Below, piece after piece: positions 35,500 to 44,161 of a DNA stretch of 64,000 bases (positions within the stretch are counted from its first letter, which is position 1; every line of letters starts with the position of its first letter). This stretch comes from Gracilinema caldarium DSM 7334 (GTDB lineage Bacteria > Spirochaetota > Spirochaetia > Treponematales > Breznakiellaceae). The position numbers and the translations under genes were made by a program. Location: positions 930,001-994,000 of the forward strand of contig NC_015732.1 of assembly GCF_000219725.1 (NCBI RefSeq), given 5' to 3'. Under the pieces are notes generated by a model that was not told the DNA's origin, searched no databases, and saw only the letters and a program-made list of their open reading frames with translations.

Positions 35500-36644
35500 T
35501 ATTTACCCCCTGCCATGTTTCGCTTCACATCCTGAATAAATGCATCGATGAGGAACTCCGTATCCCGGGGACCCGGACAGCCCTCGGGATGAAACTGAAC
35601 GGCTCTGAAAAGTCCCTTTTCAGACCTGATCCCTTCTACGGTGCCGTCGTTAGCATTTTCAAACCAGGTTTTCCAATTCCGCGGCAGGGTATCCTCCCGG
35701 ACCGCATAACCATGGTTCTGGCTGGTAATGTAACACCGTTCGGTACCGCTTTCTCTGCAGGGTTGATTCTGGCCCCGGTGCCCATAGGGCAATTTATAGG
35801 TATCCGCACCAGCCGCAAGGGCCATAAGCTGGTTCCCCAGACAAATGCCAAAGATGGGTTTGGTATCCTGAAGAGCCCTGCGGACCGTAGCAATGGTTTT
35901 TGCACAGGCCTTTGGGTCCCCCGGCCCGTTGGATAAAAAGAGTCCGTCATACTCTATATCTGAAAGGTCATGATCCCAGGGTAGCCGGATGACTTCGACT
36001 CCCCGACTTAAAAGTACTCTCAAAATATTGGCTTTAGCTCCGCAATCTAAAAGGGCAATCCTCGGAACAGCACCATGCTCCATCGACTGGGGGCTATAGA
36101 TCTGAACTTCCTTTGGGGAAACCTCCGCGACTGGGTGAGCAATATCGCCAGAATCAAAGGTTACATCCCGGCTGCCCTCTACGAGAATTTTACCCCGCAT
36201 CACCCCATGTTCCCGGAGACGTTCAGTTAATGCCCGGGTGTCTATTCCAGAAATTCCCACTACATTCTGTTTTTCCATCCATTGGGAGAGGGTTGCACCA
36301 CTGGCAAAATGACTTGGTTCCTCGCATAGGTCTGCCACTACAAAACCTGCAACTTGGATACGGTGAGATTCAAAGTGAATCGGGATCCCCCAAGCATCCA
36401 GGGCCATATTCCCCTGTATATCCAGGGGGACTCCATAATTTCCGATAAGGGGGTACGTGGCTACGAGAATTTGTCCCCGATAGCTCGGGTCGGTGAGTGA
36501 CTGAGGATAACCGGTCATCCCAGTGGTAAAGACCACTTCTCCTGCCTGGGAACGGGCCTTGCCAAAGGCCAATCCAAAAAACTCTGAACCGTCTTCCAAT
36601 ACAAGCCTGGCGGAGAGCCGGCTGCTATTTACCTTGCGTTTCAT
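35499..36644 (-). CDS. carA: Carbamoyl-phosphate synthase small (glutaminase) subunit
   Basis: 381 residues. The N-terminal domain (RLVLEDGSEFFGLAFG, FTTGMTGYPQSLTDPSYRGQI) is followed by a class I glutamine amidotransferase with FLSNGPGDP, the nucleophile elbow FGICLGNQLMALA (Cys) and AVQFHPEGCPGP (His/Glu). It supplies ammonia to CarB. AGGTTCC-type spacing precedes the ATG. The ~195-nt A+T-rich region upstream (36645-36840) presumably carries its promoter, but I see no clear -35/-10 pair or pyrimidine-sensing structure. Confidence 0.97.
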   Translation of the reverse strand: MKRKVNSSRLSARLVLEDGSEFFGLAFGKARSQAGEVVFTTGMTGYPQSLTDPSYRGQILVATYPLIGNYGVPLDIQGNMALDAWGIPIHFESHRIQVAGFVVADLCEEPSHFASGATLSQWMEKQNVVGISGIDTRALTERLREHGVMRGKILVEGSRDVTFDSGDIAHPVAEVSPKEVQIYSPQSMEHGAVPRIALLDCGAKANILRVLLSRGVEVIRLPWDHDLSDIEYDGLFLSNGPGDPKACAKTIATVRRALQDTKPIFGICLGNQLMALAAGADTYKLPYGHRGQNQPCRESGTERCYITSQNHGYAVREDTLPRNWKTWFENANDGTVEGIRSEKGLFRAVQFHPEGCPGPRDTEFLIDAFIQDVKRNMAGGK

Positions 36645-36840
36645 GGAACCTCCAGTGGGTATTTTCCCAATAATACGGATAAAATGAAGATTTTACAAGA
36701 TAGCTAGGAAAAATTAGGAATAGAAATTATAAAAAATAGCTGAAAACCAGTTTGTTTGTAGGCTAAAAATGCAAGAAATACTTATTTCTATTCTTAGAAA
36801 CACTTGATTGGTTACAAAAATATAACAGCGGTCCTATAAA

Positions 36841-37311
36841 TTACCCAATGAGATCGCAGAAAACTCCTTGTGACAATTCAACCAATACCTGAGGATCAAT
36901 GAGGATCTGCAGGCCCCGGCGGCCTGCACTTACTGAAATGGATTCAAAGATGAGGGCCGTTTCATCAATATAGGTGGGAAATTTCTTTTTCATAAGTAGG
37001 GGTGAACAGCCCCCGCGGATGTAGCCTGTTACCGCTTCCAATTCGCGGAGGGGGAGGGGGCGAACTGCCTTGTCCCCCGCTGCTCTTGCTGCTTTTTTTA
37101 CATCGACTTCACAGGTTCCTGGAATAACACAGACCAGATAGCCACTGCGCTCACCTTCCAAAACAATAGTCTTAAATACCCGGTCCGCTTCCAGGCCCAG
37201 GAGTTCCGCCGCGTGGGTAGCAGAGAGGTCAGTTTCATCAACCTCATACTCCAGAACCTGAAAGGGTATATGTTGTTGTTCGAGCATCCGGATTACGGTG
37301 GTTTTTTCCAT
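36841..37311 (-). CDS. ybaK: YbaK/EbsC-type aminoacyl-tRNA deacylase
   Basis: 156 residues. The family pattern is clear: FKTIVLEGERSGYLVCVIPGTCEVDVKKAARAAG near residues 46-80, then GYIRGGCSPLLMKKKFPTYIDETA and the C-terminal GLQILIDPQVLVEL. YbaK hydrolyses Cys-tRNA(Pro), a product of ProRS mischarging. It lies 31 nt downstream of the flavodiiron gene on the same strand, probably in one transcript. No clear ribosome-binding site was seen. Confidence 0.92.
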   Translation of the reverse strand: MEKTTVIRMLEQQHIPFQVLEYEVDETDLSATHAAELLGLEADRVFKTIVLEGERSGYLVCVIPGTCEVDVKKAARAAGDKAVRPLPLRELEAVTGYIRGGCSPLLMKKKFPTYIDETALIFESISVSAGRRGLQILIDPQVLVELSQGVFCDLIG

Positions 37312-37342
37312 ACACAGTCTGAGCCTTTGTTCCTGGAAGTGT

Positions 37343-38563
37343 TTACTTCGAGAGAGCTTTTACTGCCTGAGCCAGAGCCCGGCCCCGTTCTTCCAGAATC
37401 TTCAGGTCTGCTTCGGTCGGAGCTCCGGGCCATTCATGGGATTCCAGAGAGGTCCACTTAAGATCAGCAATGGCCGCTTCATATTCCTTTTTTGCTCCTC
37501 CGACCCAGCCCCAGGAACCAATGCGGAGCACCTGTTTGTTATAGACATGCTTCCGTTTTAGTATGTCGATCACATAAGCCATAGGCGGGAACATGGCGTA
37601 CTCATAGGTTGGCATGGCCAGAACTATACCGGCACTTTTATAGGCGTCTGCCAACACATAGGATACGTCCTCGTTGGGAACCCGGTGGATTGAGTAGGGG
37701 ACCCCTTCGGCTTCGATACCACGGATAACCGCATCGAGGCCAGCCTTGGTGTTCCCATACATGGATCCCCAGACTATAGCGATCTCCTTTTCCGGTTTGC
37801 CGTTGGTATAGGTCGCATAGTTCAGGTAGCGCTCAACAATTTTAAGCGGTTCCTTCCGCCACACAATACCATGGCTCGGTGCAACACAGCGGATCTGCAG
37901 GCCTTCGAGCTTTTTAACCGCCCGTTCAACAAAAATGGAAAAGGATCCCACAATATTGGCATAGTAGCGAAGACTTTCCCTTTCATAAAAAGCATGTTCC
38001 TCTGGGGTAAACTGATCATCAAAGACCCGGTCCCCGAGGGCTCCAAAGGATCCGAATGCATCACAGCTAAAGAGGGTGCCCGATGTAGCTTCCCAGGTCA
38101 TCATGGTTTCAGGCCAGTGCACATTGGGGGTTTCGTAAAATTCAAGAACCATCCCCCGGCCAAGATCCAGCTTATCCCCGGTTTTAACCGCCCGTACATT
38201 GTCTGAAAGGTGGTAAAAACTCTTAACCAGTTCAATCCCCTTGGCGGTCGAAAGAATTTCTATGTTGGGGTTGATAGCTTTAAATTCTCCCAGCCACCCC
38301 GTATGGTCCGGTTCCAGGTGATTTAAGATCAGGTAACTAATGTCCTTAAAAGAAATACCGATCGATGCTAACTCTGTTTCCAACTGTTTGGGTGCATCGG
38401 TCCAATCCCGAACAAGGTCAATCAGGGCGATTTTATCTCCCCGAACTACATAGGAATTAAGAGATACTCCTTCTGGAATAGGCCAGATGCCTTCGAATAA
38501 ATCGGTTGTTTGTATGTCCGCATGTAAACAGTAAATTGAATCGGAAATAGAATATGCTTTCAT
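37343..38563 (-). CDS. Flavodiiron protein (A-type flavoprotein)
   Basis: 406 residues. The N-terminal metallo-beta-lactamase domain has diiron ligands in LNHLEPDHTGWLGEF, VHWPETMMTW, LFSCDAFGSFG and the later APSHGIVWR His. The C-terminal flavodoxin domain starts near residue 260 (IAIVWGSMYGNTKAG, VLAMPTYEYAMFPPM). It reduces O2 to water and/or NO to N2O in anaerobes, taking electrons from rubredoxin or a similar donor. AGAGGAA precedes the ATG. Oxygen or NO protection fits an anaerobic spirochaete. Confidence 0.95.
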   Translation of the reverse strand: MKAYSISDSIYCLHADIQTTDLFEGIWPIPEGVSLNSYVVRGDKIALIDLVRDWTDAPKQLETELASIGISFKDISYLILNHLEPDHTGWLGEFKAINPNIEILSTAKGIELVKSFYHLSDNVRAVKTGDKLDLGRGMVLEFYETPNVHWPETMMTWEATSGTLFSCDAFGSFGALGDRVFDDQFTPEEHAFYERESLRYYANIVGSFSIFVERAVKKLEGLQIRCVAPSHGIVWRKEPLKIVERYLNYATYTNGKPEKEIAIVWGSMYGNTKAGLDAVIRGIEAEGVPYSIHRVPNEDVSYVLADAYKSAGIVLAMPTYEYAMFPPMAYVIDILKRKHVYNKQVLRIGSWGWVGGAKKEYEAAIADLKWTSLESHEWPGAPTEADLKILEERGRALAQAVKALSK

Positions 38564-38607
38564 AAGTTCCTCTTTCTTGTATAAAGATTACTAAAAGAAT
38601 TAAACTT

Positions 38608-38635
38608 AGTATAGCAAAAATTAGGGCTCTTGCAA
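38608..38635 (-). promoter_or_regulatory. Promoter of the flavodiiron-ybaK unit
   Basis: On the minus strand TTGCAA (38635-38630) and TATACT (38613-38608) are 16 bases apart. Confidence 0.6.
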
Positions 38636-38654
38636 GACTTTTGCAAAGCTCTAT

Positions 38655-38684
38655 TTGCATGAAGTGGTATGAGTGGGCTATAGT
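38655..38684 (+). promoter_or_regulatory. Promoter of the GGDEF gene
   Basis: TTGCAT (38655-38660) and TATAGT (38679-38684) are 18 bases apart. The predicted start is near 38691, downstream of the earliest in-frame ATGs. This favours the ATG at 38746. Confidence 0.5.
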
Positions 38685-38745
38685 TATTATAGTTAGATGG
38701 TATACAAAGGGAGAGACTTCATTTTCAGTATCCCAAGGGTATGTA

Positions 38746-40998
38746 ATGGAACATAATATATATACAGAACTGGTACAGGAACTGAATAAGGAATTGGAAA
38801 TAGCCTGGAAACTATCTAGTGCTCATCCGATTCTAGCAATCGAAAAGGTTGAAACCCTCTTTCATCGTGCAGAAGAACTGCAGTATCAGAAGGGTAAAGC
38901 TTGGGCTCTGCTTATAAAGTCAAGAAGTGCTTTTATGATGTCTAATATGGAACTTGCTAATAGCTCAGTTAACAAAGCTATTTCGATGTTTCAAAAAGAT
39001 AATGAAATATCGAGCCTTGCTGAAGCCTTTTTAATTAAATCAGCCATTTCCCTTAAACAAGGATCCCTAGATAAGGCTTTAAACGCTGCTACAAAAACCC
39101 TTGAAATAGCAAAATCCTGTAATGACATACTACTCGAAGCTAGAGCTGAGAATGGTCTTGGAGAGGTTTTGTTAAAAGCAGGAGCGGTCCATGAAAGCTT
39201 GGAATATCTCATGCAAGCTTCATCGTATCTTAAGAAGTTAGAAAACAATTTTAAACAAGAAAGTTCTGATATAGTATTTTCTGAAGATGAATATAGCCCT
39301 GCCGATGATGAAATATTAAATTTACACGCACGGCTTTTTTATAACTTAGGGAATGCGTTCCTGAGCATTGGTGAAACTAATAATGCCATTGAGCATTTTG
39401 AGTTGGCCCTTGAGTCCACCGAGCAAAATCAGGATAACACATTGGAATTGTTAATTTATAAAGGCCTCTCTATTGCATATCGAAGAAATGGAAATAGATC
39501 GAAGGCTCAAGATCTTCTATTTCATGCGATTGAATTTGCGCAAACTTTACAGCAGGATCTAATGCTTCTTGAATTATACCTGGAACAAGCGCTCATTCTT
39601 ATTGAGGCGGATATTTACCCGGAGGCTATAGAAACCCTATCTCGGGTTATAGCCGAGGGGGAAAAAAATCGACTCCTTCCATTACTGTCAGAAGCCTACC
39701 GGCTTCGTTCCCTGGCCTATGAATTGATGGGCGATGCCGCCGCTGCTCTTGAAGACTATAAACAATTTCATAAAAATCAGGAAGCAATTTCAGGAGAACA
39801 AATTGCACAGAGTAAGCGGGATGCAGAAATCATCTTTGAGCTGGAACGGTCAAAAAATGAAGCAGAAATATACCGACTGCGTATTGTGGAACTTCGGCAG
39901 CATAAAGAAGAATTAGAACAGAGTAATAAACGGTTACATGCGGTTATGGAAATTGGCCGGGTGGTTACCGCATCCTTAGACTTACAGGAAATTGCCAGAA
40001 CTGTCTATGAAAGCCTATCTATGTTGATAGACGTCTCAGGTTTTTCCTTAGCCCAGAACGATGAGGCTCATAACCAGATTCACTTCATCCTCTTTATAGA
40101 GGCTGGAAAACTCCACGAGCCCTTTACTATTACAGCCGATAGCAAGGAAAGCTTTGCCGCTTATGTGATTAAGAACAAGGAGCTTATTAAGCTCGATAAT
40201 ATTGAGTTAGAATATAAAAAGTATGTTGAACATGTTTCGCTGTTTGGAGATCGTAAAACAAAATCTTTGATTTTTGCTCCCTTCTTAATTGGCGGTAAGG
40301 TTCTTGGGGCAATTAGTGTACAAAGTATGAAGGAGCGAGCCTATACCGATGAAGATGTAGAACTGTTACGATTGGTCAGCAATTATATTGCAATAGCTTT
40401 AGAAAATAGCCAGAATCATGCCGAGTTACTAAGGCTCAATGAAGCGTTGCGTGCTGAAAAAGAAGCTCTAGAACAACTTACTAAAAAGGTGAGCCGTCTT
40501 GCAAATCATGATGGTTTAACGGGATTGCCGAATCGGCTTCTCTTGGGGGAATTACTTGATAAGGCAATACTCCGTGCAGCACGGCATGAAACTATGGTGG
40601 CTGTTTTTTTTCTCGATTTAGATAACTTTAAACCAATCAATGATCGCTTCGGTCATCATACAGGTGATTTAGTGCTTATTGAAGTAGCCCATCGATTCAA
40701 AAATGCCCTCAGGGCTATGGATGTTATTGCCCGAGTCGGGGGAGATGAATTTGTAGCTCTACTGACAGATTTGCAGGATTTTGAATCTTCAATTGTTGTA
40801 GCAGAAAAATTATTAAATACCCTTAACGATCCCATCTATATTGAAAATATGCCCTGTAATTTAGGGGTATCCATAGGGATAGCTCTTTTCCCTAAGGATG
40901 GAAAACAAGGTGACGATCTTCTTCGGAAAGCAGATGAAGCAATGTATGAGATTAAGCGAAAAAATAAAAATGGGTACGCTTTTTATCAGAAAAAATAA
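38746..40998 (+). CDS. TPR-GAF-GGDEF diguanylate cyclase
   Basis: 750 residues from the ATG at 38746, preceded by AAGGG. In-frame ATGs from 38641 lie before the promoter. Residues 1-~370 are TPR-like helical repeats (LFYNLGNAFLSIGETNNAIEHFELALE is one). A coiled coil is at about 375-420, GAF at about 425-570, another short coil, then GGDEF from about 595. The active site RVGGDEFVALL is intact, and RAMD five residues before it fits the inhibitory c-di-GMP site RxxD. No TM helix is seen, so it is a cytoplasmic cyclase whose TPRs probably bind a protein partner. Confidence 0.93.
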   Translation: MEHNIYTELVQELNKELEIAWKLSSAHPILAIEKVETLFHRAEELQYQKGKAWALLIKSRSAFMMSNMELANSSVNKAISMFQKDNEISSLAEAFLIKSAISLKQGSLDKALNAATKTLEIAKSCNDILLEARAENGLGEVLLKAGAVHESLEYLMQASSYLKKLENNFKQESSDIVFSEDEYSPADDEILNLHARLFYNLGNAFLSIGETNNAIEHFELALESTEQNQDNTLELLIYKGLSIAYRRNGNRSKAQDLLFHAIEFAQTLQQDLMLLELYLEQALILIEADIYPEAIETLSRVIAEGEKNRLLPLLSEAYRLRSLAYELMGDAAAALEDYKQFHKNQEAISGEQIAQSKRDAEIIFELERSKNEAEIYRLRIVELRQHKEELEQSNKRLHAVMEIGRVVTASLDLQEIARTVYESLSMLIDVSGFSLAQNDEAHNQIHFILFIEAGKLHEPFTITADSKESFAAYVIKNKELIKLDNIELEYKKYVEHVSLFGDRKTKSLIFAPFLIGGKVLGAISVQSMKERAYTDEDVELLRLVSNYIAIALENSQNHAELLRLNEALRAEKEALEQLTKKVSRLANHDGLTGLPNRLLLGELLDKAILRAARHETMVAVFFLDLDNFKPINDRFGHHTGDLVLIEVAHRFKNALRAMDVIARVGGDEFVALLTDLQDFESSIVVAEKLLNTLNDPIYIENMPCNLGVSIGIALFPKDGKQGDDLLRKADEAMYEIKRKNKNGYAFYQKK

Positions 40999-41002
40999 AA
41001 GC

Positions 41003-41031
41003 CGGGACAGAAGCATTCTCCCGTCCCCGCC
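41003..41031 (-). terminator. Weak terminator of the CheY-like gene
   Basis: On the minus strand GGGAC and GTCCC enclose GGGAGAATGCTTCT-type sequence and are followed by GGCTTTTATTTTTT. The stem is only 5-6 bp. Confidence 0.4.
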
Positions 41032-41037
41032 ATAGAT

Positions 41038-41067
41038 ACTAGATGTTTTAAAACTAGATGTTTTAAA
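41038..41067. repeat. Perfect tandem duplication of 15 bp
   Basis: ACTAGATGTTTTAAA occurs twice head to tail (41038-41052 and 41053-41067) in the spacer between the convergent GGDEF and CheY-like genes. Confidence 0.85.
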
Positions 41068-41088
41068 ACACAGGCTCTGAGAAAGAAC

Positions 41089-41526
41089 TTATTTTTTTAA
41101 TACCGAGACGACCCGTTCAAGTACCTTCTTACGGTCCAATGGTTTTACAATATAGCTTTTTGCACCCAGAAGTAACGATTTTTTTACCACATCTTCCTTT
41201 CCAAGGGCACTGACCATAATAACTACGGCGTTTTTATCAAATTCAAGTATTTTTTCAAGGGCCGATACACCATCCATGACCGGCATAGTAATATCCATGG
41301 TCACCAAATCTATATTAGGATAAAGCTCTTTGTATTTCTCTATTCCCTGTAAGCCATCGGTAACAGCAGCAACAACTTCAAAACCCTCAGAGGTTAAGAT
41401 TTGCCCCAATTGTTTTGCAATAAACATTGAATCGTCTATAATAAGTACCCGATAGGGTGTTCCATCTGGCTTTATACCATCCGGTTCCTTCTCATTGATA
41501 CTGGGCATATCGCTTTTGGCAATCAT
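41089..41526 (-). CDS. CheY-like single-domain response regulator
   Basis: 145 residues. A 25-residue polar N-terminal extension precedes a receiver domain. Acidic pocket is IDDSM, the phospho-acceptor Asp is in LVTMDITMPVMDG, then the conserved Ser of VMVSALG and Lys of IVKPLDR. There is no output domain. It could act in chemotaxis or signal by protein contact. AGGAGG precedes the ATG. Not linked to a histidine kinase; its neighbour is the convergent GGDEF gene. Confidence 0.92.
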   Translation of the reverse strand: MIAKSDMPSINEKEPDGIKPDGTPYRVLIIDDSMFIAKQLGQILTSEGFEVVAAVTDGLQGIEKYKELYPNIDLVTMDITMPVMDGVSALEKILEFDKNAVVIMVSALGKEDVVKKSLLLGAKSYIVKPLDRKKVLERVVSVLKK

Positions 41527-41612
41527 GCGGTATCCTCCTAATTAAGTTATAACCTAACTTACAATTTAATTCAAGGGAAAAGCCGGGAATCATAATTTTA
41601 AAAAGAATTAGC

Positions 41613-42746
41613 ATGAAACATGCCGATAAGTATGTTATGCAAGGCAAAGCCGTTAAATTATTGCTAATACTCGTTATAAACGTTCCTCTTGTTGCACTTG
41701 ATTTATTAGTTTCCCCAAATGATGTACGTATTGAACAAAGGGTTGATGGAGGTTACCATCTCTTTATCCGAAAAAAGCCTGATATCGCCTCGGTGTTGCT
41801 TGCTGAATCCACCAGGGATCCGACGTTGAAGGCTGATAACTATGCCTATCGAGCACCGGAATGGAATCCTATAAATGGTGATGAAATCCGTTATCTTGAT
41901 GGCAAACCTATCCCAAAGGAAAGCAACATCTGGTCCCTCATCGATTCCACTCCCGAACCAGACCTTGAGTTTGGCCAAGCATTCCATATTTATATCCCTT
42001 ATATTCTCAATTATGGATATAGCTGGACTCGGCATGGAGAAATCTATGTGGTCGATGGTACCTACCTGAATATCCGGGCCTTTGAAAAACCCTATGCAGA
42101 CTATCAAGGCGCCTATAAAGACAATCCTTTCGTGCTTCGAGTAGTACAGAAACCCCTCGAAGGTCCTCCGGATGGGAACTTTATGAAGGATACAATAGCA
42201 TCCTTTGCCGAAATTGCCGCAGCAGGGAAGGGTGAACTGGTCTATTCCACCGGTGTGGATGATATAGTTCCTAAAATGAAAAAGATTCTTGAGACCGTAC
42301 AGGGTAAATCGGTCGATCTTGTGGTTGCTCTGGATACGACCGACAGTATGCGGGATGATATCGATTCAGTACGAGCTATGCTTATCCCCATGCTTCAGGA
42401 GATTATTAAGAACTATTCTTTTTTTAGAATTGGCATGGTACTATACAAGGATTATTTCGAAGAATATCTGAATAAGGTAATTCCTTTTACGAGCGATTTT
42501 ACCAGTTTTCAGCGAACCTTGAATGCCATACGAGTTGGCGGCGGCAGAGATATTCCCGAAGCGGTCTATGAGGCCCTTTATGTGGCATGTACCAAATTCC
42601 CCTGGATGGCAGAAGAAAAACTCATCATATTGATAGGCGACGCCCCGCCTCATCCACGGCCTCGGGGAGATATAACCAAAGAAATGGTCGAAAAAGCAGC
42701 AGCCGAAAGGAATCTTAAAATTAACGTTATGATATTGCCACAGTAA
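41613..42746 (+). CDS. Exported von Willebrand factor A domain protein
   Basis: 377 residues with an N-terminal hydrophobic segment (about 13-30) suggesting export. ATG at 41637 is an alternative start. The first 230 residues are unassigned and rich in aromatic and Pro residues. The VWA domain starts near residue 232 (VDLVVALDTTDSMRDDIDSVRAML), with a DxTxS-type metal-ion site, and continues through GGRDIPEAVYEALYVA and LIILIGDAPPHPRP. VWA domains mediate metal-dependent protein binding. Periplasmic or surface location is inferred; the partner is unknown. Confidence 0.85.
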   Translation: MKHADKYVMQGKAVKLLLILVINVPLVALDLLVSPNDVRIEQRVDGGYHLFIRKKPDIASVLLAESTRDPTLKADNYAYRAPEWNPINGDEIRYLDGKPIPKESNIWSLIDSTPEPDLEFGQAFHIYIPYILNYGYSWTRHGEIYVVDGTYLNIRAFEKPYADYQGAYKDNPFVLRVVQKPLEGPPDGNFMKDTIASFAEIAAAGKGELVYSTGVDDIVPKMKKILETVQGKSVDLVVALDTTDSMRDDIDSVRAMLIPMLQEIIKNYSFFRIGMVLYKDYFEEYLNKVIPFTSDFTSFQRTLNAIRVGGGRDIPEAVYEALYVACTKFPWMAEEKLIILIGDAPPHPRPRGDITKEMVEKAAAERNLKINVMILPQ

Positions 42747-42759
42747 AAAGATTATAACA

Positions 42760-42797
42760 GGGAATTGAAATATACACTTTCGGCTTTTTCAATTCCC
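42760..42797. terminator. Shared hairpin between convergent VWA and lipoprotein genes
   Basis: GGGAATTGAAA (42760-42770) is complementary to TTTCAATTCCC (42787-42797). The 11-bp stem lies between two convergent genes and probably terminates both. T runs are weak. Confidence 0.6.
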
Positions 42798-42806
42798 ATA
42801 TAGTAT

Positions 42807-43205
42807 TTATTTCCGCTCCAGTTCCATCTTAGCGAGAACCTTTTCTGAAAGAATTTTATACTGGGTTGGGAGAAACTCTGCATCCACTGCTTCATACCGT
42901 TTAAGAAGCGCAGAAAAGCCAGCTTTTGCTTCGGCATATTTTTTCTGCTTGTATTTTATAAAGGCAATTTCGTATTCAGCGGTACAGATCATTTCAATAT
43001 TGTCAGAATAACGGTCTAAAATTGCCTGGTAGTATTGAATCGCTACTTCGTATTGGTTTTTATCGGTTGCATCCTGGGCACGCTGTACCAGTTCCATAGG
43101 AGTGAGATCTTCAGGAATTACGACTGGTGTTGATGTACAGGAAAGAAACGATCCTGCAATTATGATAAGAACAACGATAAATAAAGTAAAGGTGTTTTCA
43201 CGCAT
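42807..43205 (-). CDS. Small lipoprotein with TPR-like repeats
   Basis: 132 residues. The signal peptide ends in the lipobox FLSC, so Cys23 is the lipidation site. The mature part is helical with at least two TPR-like units (YEVAIQYYQAILDRYSDN, EIAFIKYKQKKYAEAKAGFSALLKRY), in the style of BamD/YfiO-type adaptor lipoproteins but much shorter. Envelope-anchored, function unknown. Confidence 0.8.
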   Translation of the reverse strand: MRENTFTLFIVVLIIIAGSFLSCTSTPVVIPEDLTPMELVQRAQDATDKNQYEVAIQYYQAILDRYSDNIEMICTAEYEIAFIKYKQKKYAEAKAGFSALLKRYEAVDAEFLPTQYKILSEKVLAKMELERK

Positions 43206-43270
43206 ACCTTAGGATATACCATGCTTTAAAAGGAATGACAAGAACAGTGTTCTGCTTTCTAGGGACCCTT

Positions 43271-43310
43271 AAAAAAGGCCGGTTACCAGGGGATCCCTCG
43301 ATAACCAGCC
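43271..43310 (-). terminator. Rho-independent terminator of the Cys-rich protein gene
   Basis: On the minus strand GGCTGGTTA (43310-43302) pairs with TAACCGGCC (43285-43277), with one wobble pair, followed by TTTTTT. Confidence 0.8.
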
Positions 43311-43316
43311 CATCAT

Positions 43317-43655
43317 TTAACGAACGTATAGCTCATCCCTGACCGGGAGGGTTTTCTTTAATTCCCGCATGAATTCCCGGGGGTCGCCCATTTCCTCGTA
43401 GGCATCGCAGTAGCTTAAGCTGCGCCGGGATACGGTACAATATTTATATATCTTCTCTTCACCCAGCTTTTTGCGCCATTTCCCCGCATCACAGCGTACC
43501 CGTAAAAAGTACCGTTCGTCCCCATCGGGACTGGAAGGTACCACCTTGCAGTGAATGCAGTTGGCACAGTAAATCTTGCCGCTCAGAGCCGCGTCATCGT
43601 CAAAGTCCACACCGTGAGGTTCAACTTCAACTTCCGATTCAATGGTGTCCAGCAT
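43317..43655 (-). CDS. Cysteine-rich conserved hypothetical protein
   Basis: 112 residues from the ATG at 43655, which has AAGGGGGAAGG upstream. An open frame continues 19 codons further but overlaps the promoter. Cys residues occur as CANCIHC (near residue 29), then single Cys in RVRCDAGKW, YKYCTVSRRSLSYCDAY. The spacing suggests a metal site (Zn or Fe-S), not disulphides, since no signal peptide is present. Family not recognised. The gene has its own promoter embedded in a long palindromic operator, so it is likely tightly regulated. Confidence 0.75.
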   Translation of the reverse strand: MLDTIESEVEVEPHGVDFDDDAALSGKIYCANCIHCKVVPSSPDGDERYFLRVRCDAGKWRKKLGEEKIYKYCTVSRRSLSYCDAYEEMGDPREFMRELKKTLPVRDELYVR

Positions 43656-43682
43656 AGCCTTCCCCCTTTTAGTAATGTTGGA

Positions 43683-43739
43683 AGTATAACCCCCCTTTAA
43701 CTGAACAGTCAAATTTTAGTTACTGTTGTTCAGTTAAAG
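43683..43739 (-). promoter_or_regulatory. Promoter with palindromic operator for the Cys-rich protein gene
   Basis: On the minus strand TTGACT (43712-43707) and TATACT (43688-43683) are 18 bases apart. A perfect 13-bp inverted repeat, CTTTAACTGAACA (43695-43707) and TGTTCAGTTAAAG (43727-43739) separated by 19 bases, covers the -35 and spacer. Each half contains a smaller ACTG...CAGT dyad, as expected for two dimer-binding sites. The cognate repressor is unknown. Confidence 0.75.
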
Positions 43740-43743
43740 TTAA

Positions 43744-43757
43744 TGTATAAATATGCT
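43744..43757. promoter_or_regulatory. ARG-box-like site 1
   Basis: TGTATAAATATGCT fits the ArgR half-site pattern TGnATWWWWATnCA except for the last base. Its 12-base core is the exact inverse of site 2. Confidence 0.4.
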
Positions 43758-43906
43758 AAAACAGATGAAAGGTCAAGAGGATTCTGTGGTTATTCTGATA
43801 AAATTTATATTAAAAACGTTTGTGTTTTGTTTATTTATTCATTGTAATGCAATAAAATGTCATTTTTCTCTAAAATCAACAAGAATATTATTTCATTATT
43901 AAGACA

Positions 43907-43940
43907 TTGACAGGAATTTATATTTATGCATATTTATACC
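43907..43940 (+). promoter_or_regulatory. Promoter of the arg operon overlapped by ARG-box-like site 2
   Basis: TTGACA (43907-43912) and TATTTA (43931-43936) are 18 bases apart. TGCATATTTATACC (43927-43940) fits the ARG-box pattern and covers the -10, the position expected for arginine-dependent repression. Between 43740 and 44161 nothing else is coding. A TATAAT at 44108-44113 lacks a -35. Confidence 0.5.
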
Positions 43941-44052
43941 TATGAAATTGCATCACCGGCGTCTCCGTAAAATCTAACCCACCTTTAAAGCCCCTGCTAG
44001 GGTCATGCAAGCTGTTATACTACAACTAGTATGCTAACGGCCTGCTCTCTTT

Positions 44053-44093
44053 GGTGCCTCTAAAAATCTACATGAGTTTTTAAGGTGCCCTTT
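44053..44093. repeat. Dispersed imperfect palindrome, copy B
   Basis: GGTGCCTCTAAAAATC and GAGTTTTTAAGGTGCCC form the two arms. Closely similar to copy A at 19671. It lies in the leader of argJ, 69 bases before the start. Confidence 0.6.
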
Positions 44094-44161
44094 ATCCGGA
44101 ATAATAGTATAATTGATGATTAGTTAAGAAAACGTGATCAAACAAGGAAGAAGGAGCTAAT

